Assembly: GCA_018240695.1 (NCBI GenBank)
Contig: JAFEFH010000010.1
Span: forward strand, 1 to 42,700
Reading direction: 5' to 3'
Source: Pseudomonadota bacterium
GTDB taxonomy: Bacteria > Pseudomonadota > Alphaproteobacteria > Reyranellales > Reyranellaceae
DNA length: 42,700 nucleotides
The notes below the pieces were generated by a model. The model worked only from the letters and a program-made list of their open reading frames with translations, was not told the origin of the DNA and did not search any database. Position numbers and translations under genes: made by a program. Positions 30,204-38,460 of this stretch are shown piece after piece; the first letter of the stretch is position 1, and the number at the start of each line of letters is the position of its first letter.

Positions 30204-31853
30204 ATGAGTCCGCGCCAGATTGCTTGTGCGCTCATCTGCCTGCTGGCCGCTGCGCTGCCGGCGCGCGCCCAGGAAACGCCCGACGCCGAATTGCGCCGCG
30301 TCCTCGACGAGGCGCGTGCCGCCTGTGCGACGACGCCCGCGCCCGACCGGCTGGTCCGCATCTTGTGCGACGGCAAGATCCGGATCGGCGTGCGCGACTA
30401 CTATCCGCTGTTCGCCACGCACGAGAACGGCACGCGCCAGGGTTTCGAGGTCGACGTGGCGCATGCGCTGTCCGCCAAGCTCGGCGTCGAGCCCGATTTC
30501 ACGCGCGTCAACGCGGCCAACCGCATCGTGCTGGTGGCGGAGGATCGCATCGACCTCACCATCGCGACGATGGGGCACAACACCCAGCGCGACGGCCAGG
30601 TGCGCTTCATCCGACCGCACTACTACCAGTCGGAGACGATCCTGGTCGGGCCGCGCGCGCTCAAGGTCGCGGGCTGGGCCGACGTGCGCGAGCGCACGAT
30701 CTGCGCCACCGTCGGCAACGGCTCCAACACCGATCTCGTCTCGCACGGCGCGCGCCTGATGCTGTTCGACGAGGCGGGCGTCCTGCCCGAGCATCTGCGC
30801 AGCGAGACCTGCACCCTGGCGGCGCAGGACGACAGCTTCTTCGCGGCCTATTTCGCCGATCCCGCCTTTGCCGCGGCTTACGCGCCGAAGTTCGGCTTCG
30901 CCCAGGTGCCGTGGGGCATGGCGGTGGCGCGCAGCGGCAGCGACCGGCTGGCGCACGCGCTCGACCTGATCAGCCAGATCTTCCACCGCGACGGCGTGTT
31001 CCTCGACCTCGCGCGCAGGCACAAGGTGGTCAGCGCCTTCCTCGAGCGGCAGCAGGGCGTGTGGAACCGCGCCGATTGCAACACCGCCACGGGGGCGACC
31101 AACACCGCCTGCATCCTGCCCGCGCTCGACACCGAGCTCGAGGCGACCTCCTTCGCGCGTCCCGTGGCGGCGTTCGAGAAATGGGTGAAGGGCACGCTCG
31201 GGGTCGATCTCGTGCTGCCCATGCTCAAGACCGCGCCGGCCTGGTCGCTGTTCAAGACGGGCGTGGCGACCTCGCTGCTGCTGATCGTGGGCGCGCTGTC
31301 GGCGACGTTGGTGTTTGCGATGGTGCTGGGCGCGGTGCAGGGCTCGCGCTCGTGGGTACTGCACGGCGCGGCGCGCGCCCTGACGGTCACGCTGCAATCC
31401 TCGCCCATCGTCCTCACCCTGGTGATCGCCTCGGCGCTGTCGCATGCGCTGTTCCCGGCGTCGGCCGCGACGGCGATCGGCGCCGCCATCGTGGCGCTCG
31501 GCCTGACCAACGGCGCCAACGCCGGCCAGGCGATCGGCGAGGCGATGGCCACCCTGCGCGCCGAGCCCGCGACGCGCGGTCTGGGCGAGGCGGCGCTGTT
31601 CAGCCGCGCGCTCGGCCGGTCGGGCTCGCAGATCGTGGCGTTCCTGGTCAATGCCGCCAAGGGGACGCCGACGGCGAGCTTCATCGGCGCGCCCGAGCTG
31701 CTGACGGCGCTGACCGACATCACCTCCTTCTCCAGCGGCCGCATCACGACCTACTGGCTGCTGCTGATCTTCTACATCCTCGTCGTCATGGCCGTGGTCT
31801 GGTTCTGCGACCGCCTGCGGCTGCGCCTCGAACGCAGCCATGCCGCCGCATGA
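30204..31853 (+). CDS. amino-acid ABC importer: periplasmic binding domain fused to HisM/Q-type permease
   Basis: 549 residues. A signal peptide (ICLLAAALPARA, to about residue 22) leads into a type 3 solute-binding domain, with ILCDGKIRIGVRDYYPLFA and GFEVDVAHALSAKLGV followed by RIDLTIATMGHN. About residue 348 the chain becomes a permease with five membrane helices (SLFKTGVATSLLLIVGALSAT ... YWLLLIFYILVVMAVVWF). The coupling-helix region GSQIVAFLVNAAKGTPTASFIG is typical of polar amino-acid permeases. Such SBP-permease fusions are known in some bacteria. The partner permease follows with a 4-bp overlap. No ATPase gene is in the window. Confidence 0.9.
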   Translation: MSPRQIACALICLLAAALPARAQETPDAELRRVLDEARAACATTPAPDRLVRILCDGKIRIGVRDYYPLFATHENGTRQGFEVDVAHALSAKLGVEPDFTRVNAANRIVLVAEDRIDLTIATMGHNTQRDGQVRFIRPHYYQSETILVGPRALKVAGWADVRERTICATVGNGSNTDLVSHGARLMLFDEAGVLPEHLRSETCTLAAQDDSFFAAYFADPAFAAAYAPKFGFAQVPWGMAVARSGSDRLAHALDLISQIFHRDGVFLDLARRHKVVSAFLERQQGVWNRADCNTATGATNTACILPALDTELEATSFARPVAAFEKWVKGTLGVDLVLPMLKTAPAWSLFKTGVATSLLLIVGALSATLVFAMVLGAVQGSRSWVLHGAARALTVTLQSSPIVLTLVIASALSHALFPASAATAIGAAIVALGLTNGANAGQAIGEAMATLRAEPATRGLGEAALFSRALGRSGSQIVAFLVNAAKGTPTASFIGAPELLTALTDITSFSSGRITTYWLLLIFYILVVMAVVWFCDRLRLRLERSHAAA

Positions 31854-32500
31854 CGCGCCTCCTTCCCCATCTCGATCCCGATTTCCTGTCGCAGTTCCTG
31901 ACGGGCATGACGGTCAACTTCGAGATCGCCGCGGTGGCGCTGGCGCTGGGGCTCGCGCTCGGCCTGTTGCTCGCCTGGGCGCGGGTCGGCGGCGGCGCGG
32001 CGGGCGTGGCGGCCGCCTCGATCATCGGCCTGATGCGCGCGGCGCCCACCTTCGTGGTCATGTTCTTCCTGCTGAACGCCATCCCGCGCAACGCCAACCT
32101 GTTCGGCCTGCCGCTCGCGCCGAGCGGCATGATGGCGGTGGCGGCGTCGCTGGTGCCCTATTCGGCGGCCTATGTCGCGGACGCCGGGGTCGCCGCCATC
32201 CGGCAATTGCGCGCCGGCTCGCCGCTGGGCGCGCTGCTCTTCCTGCCCAACGTCACGCGCGCCTTCTTCGTGCTGGTGATGTCGTCGGGCGCCGGCGCCG
32301 CCATCGGCGTCAACGAGGCGATCGCGGTCCTCCTGCGCCAGGCCGAGCTCATGCCGACCCTGGGCGACCGGCTGATCCTGTTCGCGATAGGCGTCGCGGC
32401 GTTCGGCATCCCGCTCCAGACCGGCTTCGCGCTGATTCGCGCGCTCCAGCGCCGGCTCAGCCGGGTTATGATGCGGCAACAGGAGGAGACCACCCCATGA
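31850..32500 (+). CDS. polar amino-acid ABC transporter permease
   Basis: 216 residues from ATG 31850, overlapping the fused gene by 4 bp. Five membrane helices are present. The start LTGMTVNFEIAAVALALGLALG, the block SIIGLMRAAPTFVVMFFLLNAIPRN, and the EAA-like LRAGSPLGALLFLPNVTRAFFV match HisQ/M-type subunits. With the fused protein it would form the heterodimeric pore. An ATPase must come from elsewhere. Its stop overlaps the TctC-type gene start as ATGA, although the two belong to different transport classes. Confidence 0.88.
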   Translation: MTRLLPHLDPDFLSQFLTGMTVNFEIAAVALALGLALGLLLAWARVGGGAAGVAAASIIGLMRAAPTFVVMFFLLNAIPRNANLFGLPLAPSGMMAVAASLVPYSAAYVADAGVAAIRQLRAGSPLGALLFLPNVTRAFFVLVMSSGAGAAIGVNEAIAVLLRQAELMPTLGDRLILFAIGVAAFGIPLQTGFALIRALQRRLSRVMMRQQEETTP

Positions 32501-33462
32501 AGCCGACCCGCCGCGCCCTGATGCTGGGCACCAGCGCCGCCATCCTCGCAAGCAGCGCCCGCGCGCAGACCCTGCCCAAGCAGATCCGCATCGTCGTGCC
32601 CTATCCGCCGGGCGGCGGCGCCGACACGACGGCGCGCTTCATCCAGAACCCGCTGCAAGAGGCGCTGGGCTCGACCATCGTGGTCGAGAACAAGCCGGGC
32701 GCCGCCGGCATGATCGGCGACGAGGTCGTGGCCAAGGCCACGCCCGACGGCGGCACCTTGCTGCTCGGCGCCTTCGCCCATGCGGTCAATCCGCTGATCC
32801 AGCCCAAGATGCCGTTCAAGACGCCGGACGATTTCGCGCCGGTGTCGCTGCTCACCTCGGTGCCCGAGCTGCTGGTGATCACGCCCTCGCACCCCGCCAA
32901 GACGGTGGCCGACCTCGTGGCGCTGGCCAAGGCCAAGCCCGGCACGCTGTTCTATGCCTCGTCCGGCGCCGGCAGCGCCCAGCATCTGGCGGCCGAGTTG
33001 TTCAAGCTGCGCACCGGCACCGATATCGGCCACGTGCCCTACAAGGGCGGCGGGCTCGCGGTCGGCGACGTCGCGGCCGGCCACATCCCGTTCTATTTCG
33101 GCAACATGAGTGCAGCACTCCCGCAGGCGCGTGCCGGCCATGTGCGCGCCCTCGCCGTGACCAGCGCCCAGCGTTCGCCCGCGGCGCCCGACGTGCCGAC
33201 CATGGCGGAAGCCGGCGTGAAGGACTGCGTGATCTCGGAGTGGAACGGCATCCTGGCGCCGGCCGCCACGCCGAAGCCGCTGGTCGACAAGATTTCCGAG
33301 GCGCTCGCCAGGATCATGCGCGACCCCGCCATCAAGGCGAAGTTCACCGATCTCGGCGCCGACACCTTCGGCTCGACGCCGGCCGAGCTCGCGACCTTCA
33401 TGGAGGCCGAGCGCAAGAAGTGGGCGGAGGTCGTGAAGGCCGCCCACATCAAGATCGAGTAG
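32497..33462 (+). CDS. tripartite tricarboxylate transporter receptor (Bug/TctC family)
   Basis: 321 residues. The N-terminus MKPTRRALMLGTSAAILASSARA is a Tat-like signal. The mature protein starts TLPKQIRIVVPYPPGGGADTTAR, the Bug-family hallmark, with VENKPGAAGMIG, HVPYKGGG and the late PTMAEAGV. It binds an organic acid or similar ligand in the periplasm. No TctA/TctB membrane subunits are nearby, as is usual for the expanded Bug families. It is translationally coupled to the upstream permease, and an SDR gene follows 2 bp after the stop. Confidence 0.95.
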   Translation: MKPTRRALMLGTSAAILASSARAQTLPKQIRIVVPYPPGGGADTTARFIQNPLQEALGSTIVVENKPGAAGMIGDEVVAKATPDGGTLLLGAFAHAVNPLIQPKMPFKTPDDFAPVSLLTSVPELLVITPSHPAKTVADLVALAKAKPGTLFYASSGAGSAQHLAAELFKLRTGTDIGHVPYKGGGLAVGDVAAGHIPFYFGNMSAALPQARAGHVRALAVTSAQRSPAAPDVPTMAEAGVKDCVISEWNGILAPAATPKPLVDKISEALARIMRDPAIKAKFTDLGADTFGSTPAELATFMEAERKKWAEVVKAAHIKIE

Positions 33463-33464
33463 CC

Positions 33465-34325
33465 GTGTCCTATCGCTCGGTCTTCCGGCCCGGCCTGTTC
33501 GAGGGCAGGACCATCGTCGTCACCGGCGGCGGCTCGGGGCTGGGCCGCTGCACCGCGCACGAGCTGAAGGCGCTGGGTGCGCGGATCGCGCTCGTGGGCC
33601 GCACACCGGAGAAGCTCGACAAGGTGAAGGAGGAACTTGGCGACAAGGACACCTTCACCTTCGCCGCCGATCTGCGCGACGAGGCGCAGGTCAAGGCGAT
33701 GGTCGACGGCGTGCTGAACTGGGGCGGCCGCATCGACGGGCTGGTCAACAATTCGGGCGGGCAATTCCCCGCCCAGCTCAAGGACATCTCCCTGAACGGC
33801 TGGAACGCCGTGGTCGCCAACAACATGACGGCGACCTTCCTGGTGTCGAAGGAAGTCTACCTGCGCTGGATGGAACAGAACGGCGGCGCCATCGTGAACG
33901 TGGGCGCCGACTGGGAACTCGGCATGCCGGGCATGGGCCACAACGGTGCGGCGCGCGCGGGCCAGGTGAATTTCACCTACACCGCCTCCATCGAATGGGC
34001 GCATGCCGGCGTGCGCATCAACTCGGTGATCCCGGGCTTCATCGCCTCGTCGGGCCTCGACCGTTACCCTGAGCGCGCGCACGACGTGCTGCGCAACGTC
34101 AAGGGCCGCATCCCGATGAAGCGCCACGGCACGGAGTCGGAGATCTCCGGCGCCATCGTCTACCTGCTGAGCGAGGCCGCGGCCTACGTGACCGGCATCG
34201 CGCTGCGCGTCGACGGCGGCCTGCACAACAACGGCAAGTCCAACTTCTACGAAGTGCCGGACCACGACCGGTCGAAGCCCTACAACGGCTTCCCGCTCTA
34301 TCGCGCGCCGAAGGTGTTGGAGTAG
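33465..34325 (+). CDS. SDR-family oxidoreductase, trans-2-enoyl-CoA reductase (PECR)-like
   Basis: 286 residues from GTG 33465 (SYRSVFRPGLFEGRTIVVTGGGSGLG). The cofactor motif TGGGSGLGR is at about residues 20-28, RTPEKL follows, and the NNAG-equivalent is VNNSGGQFPA. The usual YxxxK is replaced by GHNGAARAG, the same substitution seen in PECR-type 2-enoyl-CoA reductases, where catalysis does not use the classic Tyr. GVRINSVIPGFI and the C-terminal GIALRVDGGL are standard. A CoA-linked fatty or organic-acid substrate is suggested by the family. It follows the TctC gene by 2 bp. Confidence 0.9.
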   Translation: MSYRSVFRPGLFEGRTIVVTGGGSGLGRCTAHELKALGARIALVGRTPEKLDKVKEELGDKDTFTFAADLRDEAQVKAMVDGVLNWGGRIDGLVNNSGGQFPAQLKDISLNGWNAVVANNMTATFLVSKEVYLRWMEQNGGAIVNVGADWELGMPGMGHNGAARAGQVNFTYTASIEWAHAGVRINSVIPGFIASSGLDRYPERAHDVLRNVKGRIPMKRHGTESEISGAIVYLLSEAAAYVTGIALRVDGGLHNNGKSNFYEVPDHDRSKPYNGFPLYRAPKVLE

Positions 34326-34357
34326 TCTTTCGGGCCCAATCCCCCAGGGAGGTCCCG

Positions 34358-34885
34358 ATGCCCGTCCGTCACATTCTCTCGAGCCTGCCGATCGTGATGG
34401 CGGGATGCGTCCTGGCGCTGTCGGCCCAGGCGCAGACCGCCCAGGCGACGCTGAAGGACGCCGGCGGCAAGCAGGTCGGCACGGCCGATCTCGTGCAGAC
34501 GCCGCACGGCGTGCTGATCAAGCTCTCGGTCAAGGGCGTCGCGCCGGGCGAGCATGCCTTCCACGTCCATGCCGTCGGCAAGTGCGAGCCGCCGTTCACC
34601 AGCGCCGGCGGACACTTCAATCCCGACGCGAAGAAGCACGGCATGGAGGCGGCCGGCGGCGCCCATGCCGGCGACATGCCCAACCTGCACGTCCCGGCCG
34701 GCGGCGAGCTGGTCGTCGAGGTGGCCAACCCCGCGATCTCGCTGGTCAAGGGCCAGCCCAACTCGGTGTTCGACGCCGACGGCTCGGCGCTGGTGATCCA
34801 CGCCGCGGCCGACGACTACAAGAGCGACCCCGCCGGCAATGCCGGCGACCGCATCGCCTGCGGCGTGATCGGCGCGGGCAACTGA
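34358..34885 (+). CDS. sodC: periplasmic Cu/Zn superoxide dismutase
   Basis: 175 residues. A signal peptide ends at SAQAQ (about residue 26). The Cu ligands H69, H71, H86 and H148 are visible in HAFHVHAVGKCEPPF, SAGGHFNP and LVIHAAADDY. The Zn site uses H86, H94, H103 and D106 (KKHGMEAAGGAHAGD). Cys76 and Cys168 can form the structural disulfide. All catalytic features are intact. It dismutates superoxide in the periplasm. The ribosome site is GGGAGG. It lies in the same direction as, and 32 bp after, the SDR gene. Confidence 0.97.
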   Translation: MPVRHILSSLPIVMAGCVLALSAQAQTAQATLKDAGGKQVGTADLVQTPHGVLIKLSVKGVAPGEHAFHVHAVGKCEPPFTSAGGHFNPDAKKHGMEAAGGAHAGDMPNLHVPAGGELVVEVANPAISLVKGQPNSVFDADGSALVIHAAADDYKSDPAGNAGDRIACGVIGAGN

Positions 34886-34917
34886 TCCGGCCGGCCGCCT
34901 CCCGCAGTATCAGGGAT

Positions 34918-36699
34918 ATGCGGCAGACCTGGACCTGGCACTTCGACCTGACGCCGGACCGGCTGTGGCCGGTGCTGGCCGACACCAACCGCTTCAACGA
35001 GGCGATGGGGCTGCCGCCCTATGCGCTCGAGGAGACGCCGCAGCCCGACGGCACGGTGCTGCGCCGGGGCAAGGGCAAGGCCGCGGGCTTCACCCTCGAA
35101 TGGGAGGAGAAGCCCTACGAGTGGGTGCACGGCCGCCACTTCCGCCAGGGCCGCGTGTTCAGCAAGGGGCCGTTCCGGAGCTTCGGCCCGGTGTTCGACA
35201 TCGTGCCCGAGGGGGACGGCAGCAAGGTCACCTACACCCTGGAGTGGGAGCCGCTGACGCTGGTCGGGCGCTTCTTTGGCGCCCGGCTCGCCGCGCAGGC
35301 GGGCGCCGCGATCGAGAAGCGCGTGCTCTCGGCGGTCGCCTTCATCAAGGGCGAGCGGCCCACCATGTTCGACCTGCCGCCGCCGACCTTGCCGGAAGGC
35401 GGACGGGCGCGCGCCGTCGCCGCCGCCGAGCAGATCGACCGCAGCACCTACGGCAACGGGCTGGGCGGTCCGCTCGCCAACTACGTGATGAACGGCATGG
35501 CGTCCGATCTCGTGCACCTGAAGCCCAAGCTGCTGGCGCGCGAGCTCGGCGTGAAGCCGCGGCCGGCGATCGAGGCGTGCCTCGCCGGTGTGAAGGCGGG
35601 GCTGCTCACCATGAAGTGGGACCTGCTCTGCACCAACTGCCGCGGGCCCAAGCTCTCGGCGATGGCGCTGAGCGAGCTGCCGCGCGGCGCGCACTGCGAG
35701 TCCTGCAACATCGACTACGACCGCGACTTCGAGCGCAACGTCGAGCTGTCCTTCTCGCCCGCGCCGACGGTGCGGCCGCTGCTCGAGGGCGGCTATTGCC
35801 TGAGCGGCCCGATGTCGACGCCGCACGTGCCCGTGCAGGTGCTGCTGAAGCCCGGCGAGCGCCGCACGCTTGTCGTCGACCTGGCGCCCGGCCAGTACCG
35901 GCTGCGCACGCTGCATCCCGGCGAGGCGACGGATGTCGAGCATGCGGGCGGGGCGTTCCCCGGCGTGCGCGTCGGGGCGGGCGGCGTCGAGGCCGCGGCG
36001 CCCGGCCGCGCCGGCGAGATCGTCTTCACCAACGAGTCGGCCAAGGAGGTCGCGGCGCTGATCGAGGACCGCACCTGGACGCGCGAGGCGTTGACCGCGC
36101 CCGAAGTGATCTCCCTGCAAGCCTTCCGCGACATGTTCTCGGAGGCGACCTTGCGGCCTGGCGACGAGGCCGCGGTCGGGCAGGTGGCGCTGCTGTTCTC
36201 GGACCTGCGCGGCTCGACGGCGCTCTATGAGCGGGTCGGCGATTCGAAGGCCTACAACATCGTGCGCGACCATTTCGCCTTCCTGGCCGCGATCGTGCGC
36301 GACCATGACGGCGCCATCGTCAAGACGATCGGCGATGCCGTCATGGCGTCGTTCGGCGATCCGGCCGACGCGGTGCGCGCCGCCATCGCCATGCAGCGCC
36401 GCATTGTGGCGTTCAACGAGGCGCACGCGAACCACGGCGACCTCGCGATCAAGCTCGGTGTCCACTGCGGCGGCAGCATCATGGTGAACCTGAACGAGCG
36501 GCTCGATTACTTCGGCTCGACCGTGAACATGGCCGCGCGGCTCCAGGGCCAGAGCGACGGCGGCGACATCGTGCTGAGCCGCGCCGTCGCCGACGATCCG
36601 GCGGTGAAGCCGCTGCTCGAGGGCCACGACAGGCGCGAGGAGAGCGTGGCGCTGAAGGGCTTCGACAAGCCCGTCGGCTTCGTGCGCGTGCTGCCCTAG
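34918..36699 (+). CDS. SRPBCC - zinc-ribbon/DUF5939 - class III adenylate/guanylate cyclase
   Basis: 593 residues, soluble. Residues 1-140 look like an SRPBCC/START-type ligand-binding domain (FDLTPDRLWPVLADTNRFNEAMGLPPY). The middle (about 175-400) carries two CxxC pairs, C238/C241 and C260/C263, as in the DUF5939 region of some cyclases, then a beta-rich part. The C-terminal cyclase domain has the metal ligands D429 (LFSDLRGSTALYERVG) and D473 (VKTIGDAVMASFGDP). It also has the LDYFGSTVNMAARLQ substrate and transition-state residues, so it appears active. It would make cAMP or cGMP in response to a hydrophobic ligand (inference). ATG 34918 starts MRQTWTWHFDL. It ends tail-to-tail with the esterase gene, overlapping by 4 bp. 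Confidence 0.9.
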   Translation: MRQTWTWHFDLTPDRLWPVLADTNRFNEAMGLPPYALEETPQPDGTVLRRGKGKAAGFTLEWEEKPYEWVHGRHFRQGRVFSKGPFRSFGPVFDIVPEGDGSKVTYTLEWEPLTLVGRFFGARLAAQAGAAIEKRVLSAVAFIKGERPTMFDLPPPTLPEGGRARAVAAAEQIDRSTYGNGLGGPLANYVMNGMASDLVHLKPKLLARELGVKPRPAIEACLAGVKAGLLTMKWDLLCTNCRGPKLSAMALSELPRGAHCESCNIDYDRDFERNVELSFSPAPTVRPLLEGGYCLSGPMSTPHVPVQVLLKPGERRTLVVDLAPGQYRLRTLHPGEATDVEHAGGAFPGVRVGAGGVEAAAPGRAGEIVFTNESAKEVAALIEDRTWTREALTAPEVISLQAFRDMFSEATLRPGDEAAVGQVALLFSDLRGSTALYERVGDSKAYNIVRDHFAFLAAIVRDHDGAIVKTIGDAVMASFGDPADAVRAAIAMQRRIVAFNEAHANHGDLAIKLGVHCGGSIMVNLNERLDYFGSTVNMAARLQGQSDGGDIVLSRAVADDPAVKPLLEGHDRREESVALKGFDKPVGFVRVLP

Positions 36700-37649
36700 C
36701 TGCCGAAGAACGCGGCCATCACGGCGGCCGCCTCGTCGTTGGCCTTGATGCCCTGCTTCAGGAAGCGGGTCAGCGAGAAGAAGCCGTGGATTGTGCCGGG
36801 ATAGTTGACGTAGGTCGTCTTCACGCTGGCGTCGATCAGCCGGTCGGCATAGGCGCGGCCCTCGTCGCGCAGCGGATCGAAGCCCGCGGTCAGCACGAAG
36901 GCGGGCGGCAGGCCGGCGAAGTCCTTCTCCAGCAGCGGCGACAGGCGCAGGTCGGTGAGGTCGGTGCCGGCCGGCGCATAGGCGTCCCAGAACCAGGTCA
37001 TCAGGTCCCTGGTGAGGAAATAGCCTTCGGCGAACTTCTTGCGCGAGGCGCTCTCGCGGCTGGAGTCGGTCGCGGGATAGATCAGCATCTGGAAGGCGGG
37101 CATCGCCTCGCCGGCGCGGCGCATGCTCTGGCAGACCACGGCGGCGATCGCGCCGCCCGCCGAATCGCCGCCGACGGCGATGCGCTTGGGATCGGCGTCG
37201 AACGCGGCGGCGTTGTCGCGGATGTGCTGGAAGGCGGCGATCCCGTCGTCGATCGGCGCGGGGAACGGATGCTCGGGCGCCAGGCGATAGTCGATCGAGA
37301 TCACCTGGCAGCGGCTCTTGTTGGCCAGCCGCCGGCAGGTCGAATCGTGGGTCTCGATGTTGCCGATCACGAAGCCGCCGCCGTGATAATAGATCAGCGT
37401 CGGCAACGGCCCTGCTTCCGATCCCAGCGGCCGGTAGCGGCGGAAGTGGATCTCGCTGCCCGGCCCCGCGAAGCCGCCATCGTCGACCGACGCCACCTCG
37501 GGCGGCGGCGCTTCGCTGTCCTCCGACATCTTGTCGACGGCCTTGCGGCCCACCGCGTGCGGCAGCGTGTCGAGGCGCGGGCGTCCGTCCTCGACGGACT
37601 TGCCCATCAGGTCGAGCAGCAGGCGGGCTTCGGCGTCGAGCTTTTCCAT
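36696..37649 (-). CDS. HSL-family alpha/beta hydrolase (esterase)
   Basis: 317 residues. Hormone-sensitive-lipase-type motifs are complete: oxyanion HGGG (89-92, YYHGGGFVIG), nucleophile S163 in GGDSAGG, Asp in TAGFDPLRDEG and His in GTIHGFFSL. YRLAPEHPFPAP is also typical. It should hydrolyse short-chain esters or lactones in the cytoplasm, since there is no signal peptide. It is last in a minus-strand operon after the degenerate hydrolase and the TctC receptor, spaced 9 and 7 bp. Confidence 0.94.
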   Translation of the reverse strand: MEKLDAEARLLLDLMGKSVEDGRPRLDTLPHAVGRKAVDKMSEDSEAPPPEVASVDDGGFAGPGSEIHFRRYRPLGSEAGPLPTLIYYHGGGFVIGNIETHDSTCRRLANKSRCQVISIDYRLAPEHPFPAPIDDGIAAFQHIRDNAAAFDADPKRIAVGGDSAGGAIAAVVCQSMRRAGEAMPAFQMLIYPATDSSRESASRKKFAEGYFLTRDLMTWFWDAYAPAGTDLTDLRLSPLLEKDFAGLPPAFVLTAGFDPLRDEGRAYADRLIDASVKTTYVNYPGTIHGFFSLTRFLKQGIKANDEAAAVMAAFFGS

Positions 37650-37658
37650 CGGAGATCC

Positions 37659-38453
37659 TCAGAGAGCGAAGGCGCGGGCGTGGGCGGCGATGTCGGTGGC
37701 GCGCTCCCACGTCATGCAGAAGTTGCCGCCGGGCACGATCTCGATCCGCGCGTGCGGGCACTTGGTGTGCAGCATGTGGCGGTGGCGGCCGTAGACGAAG
37801 GTCTCGCCGTACAGCATCAGCACCGGGCAGGCGAGGCGCTGCATCGTGCCGAACAGGTCGAACAGCTCGTAGGCCTGCACCGCCTGCCAGCGGTTGCGGC
37901 CGATCTCGAACTGCGCGGTGTTGATGCGGTCCATCCACGACTGGCTGGGATGGACCGGCGCATGCTCGGGATCGTTGGCGCGCATGAACGCGAGGCTGCG
38001 CGGCGCGGGGAAGCCTGAGGCATCGGTCGGCCGCACCTTCCGGATGTCGGCGACGTCGCTGCCGCCTTTCTCGAAGTACGGCGTGTTGACCGCGATCACG
38101 CGGTCGATGCGATCGGCCCAATTGGCGCCGAGCGCATAGGACACGCCCGCGCCGACCGCCTCGCCGAGCGCCGTGGCGCGCCGGATGCCGAGCGAATCCA
38201 TCACCTCGATGAAGCACTGCGCATAGGTCTCGATCGTCGGCTGGCCGTCGAACGGATCGGAATGGCCGTGGCTCGGATAGTCGATGGCGACGGCGCGGAA
38301 GTCCGGCGCCAGCGCCTGCAACAGCTCGACCATCAGCGCCGAGCTCTGCTGGTTGATGTGGCTGATCACGATGGCCGGCGCGGTCTCGGGGCCGCAGGCG
38401 CGCCAGTGGATGTGGCCGGCGAAGGTTCGCGCCAGCCCGCGCTCGATCTTCAT
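37659..38453 (-). CDS. alpha/beta hydrolase-fold protein lacking catalytic Ser and His
   Basis: 264 residues from ATG 38453 (MKIERGLARTFAGHIHWR). The fold is recognisable: IVISHINQQSS, VAIDYPSHGHSDPFDG, then the elbow TALGEAVGAGVSYALG and the late VLMLYGETFVYG. The elbow reads G97-E-A99-V-G101, with Ala where GxSxG has the nucleophilic Ser. The C-terminal segment reads PGGNFCMTWE, with Asn where His is expected. The acid position is Glu. So it is unlikely to be an ordinary hydrolase; a binding, lyase or structural role is possible. The reading frame is intact. It sits 7 bp after the TctC gene and 9 bp before the esterase. Confidence 0.8.
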   Translation of the reverse strand: MKIERGLARTFAGHIHWRACGPETAPAIVISHINQQSSALMVELLQALAPDFRAVAIDYPSHGHSDPFDGQPTIETYAQCFIEVMDSLGIRRATALGEAVGAGVSYALGANWADRIDRVIAVNTPYFEKGGSDVADIRKVRPTDASGFPAPRSLAFMRANDPEHAPVHPSQSWMDRINTAQFEIGRNRWQAVQAYELFDLFGTMQRLACPVLMLYGETFVYGRHRHMLHTKCPHARIEIVPGGNFCMTWERATDIAAHARAFAL

Positions 38454-38460
38454 CGCGGGG

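Noticed and set aside
34816..38217. 1133-codon minus-strand frame covering the cyclase and extending through the esterase gene region
   Set aside because: No family features; it runs opposite the cyclase and out of frame with the real esterase and hydrolase genes.
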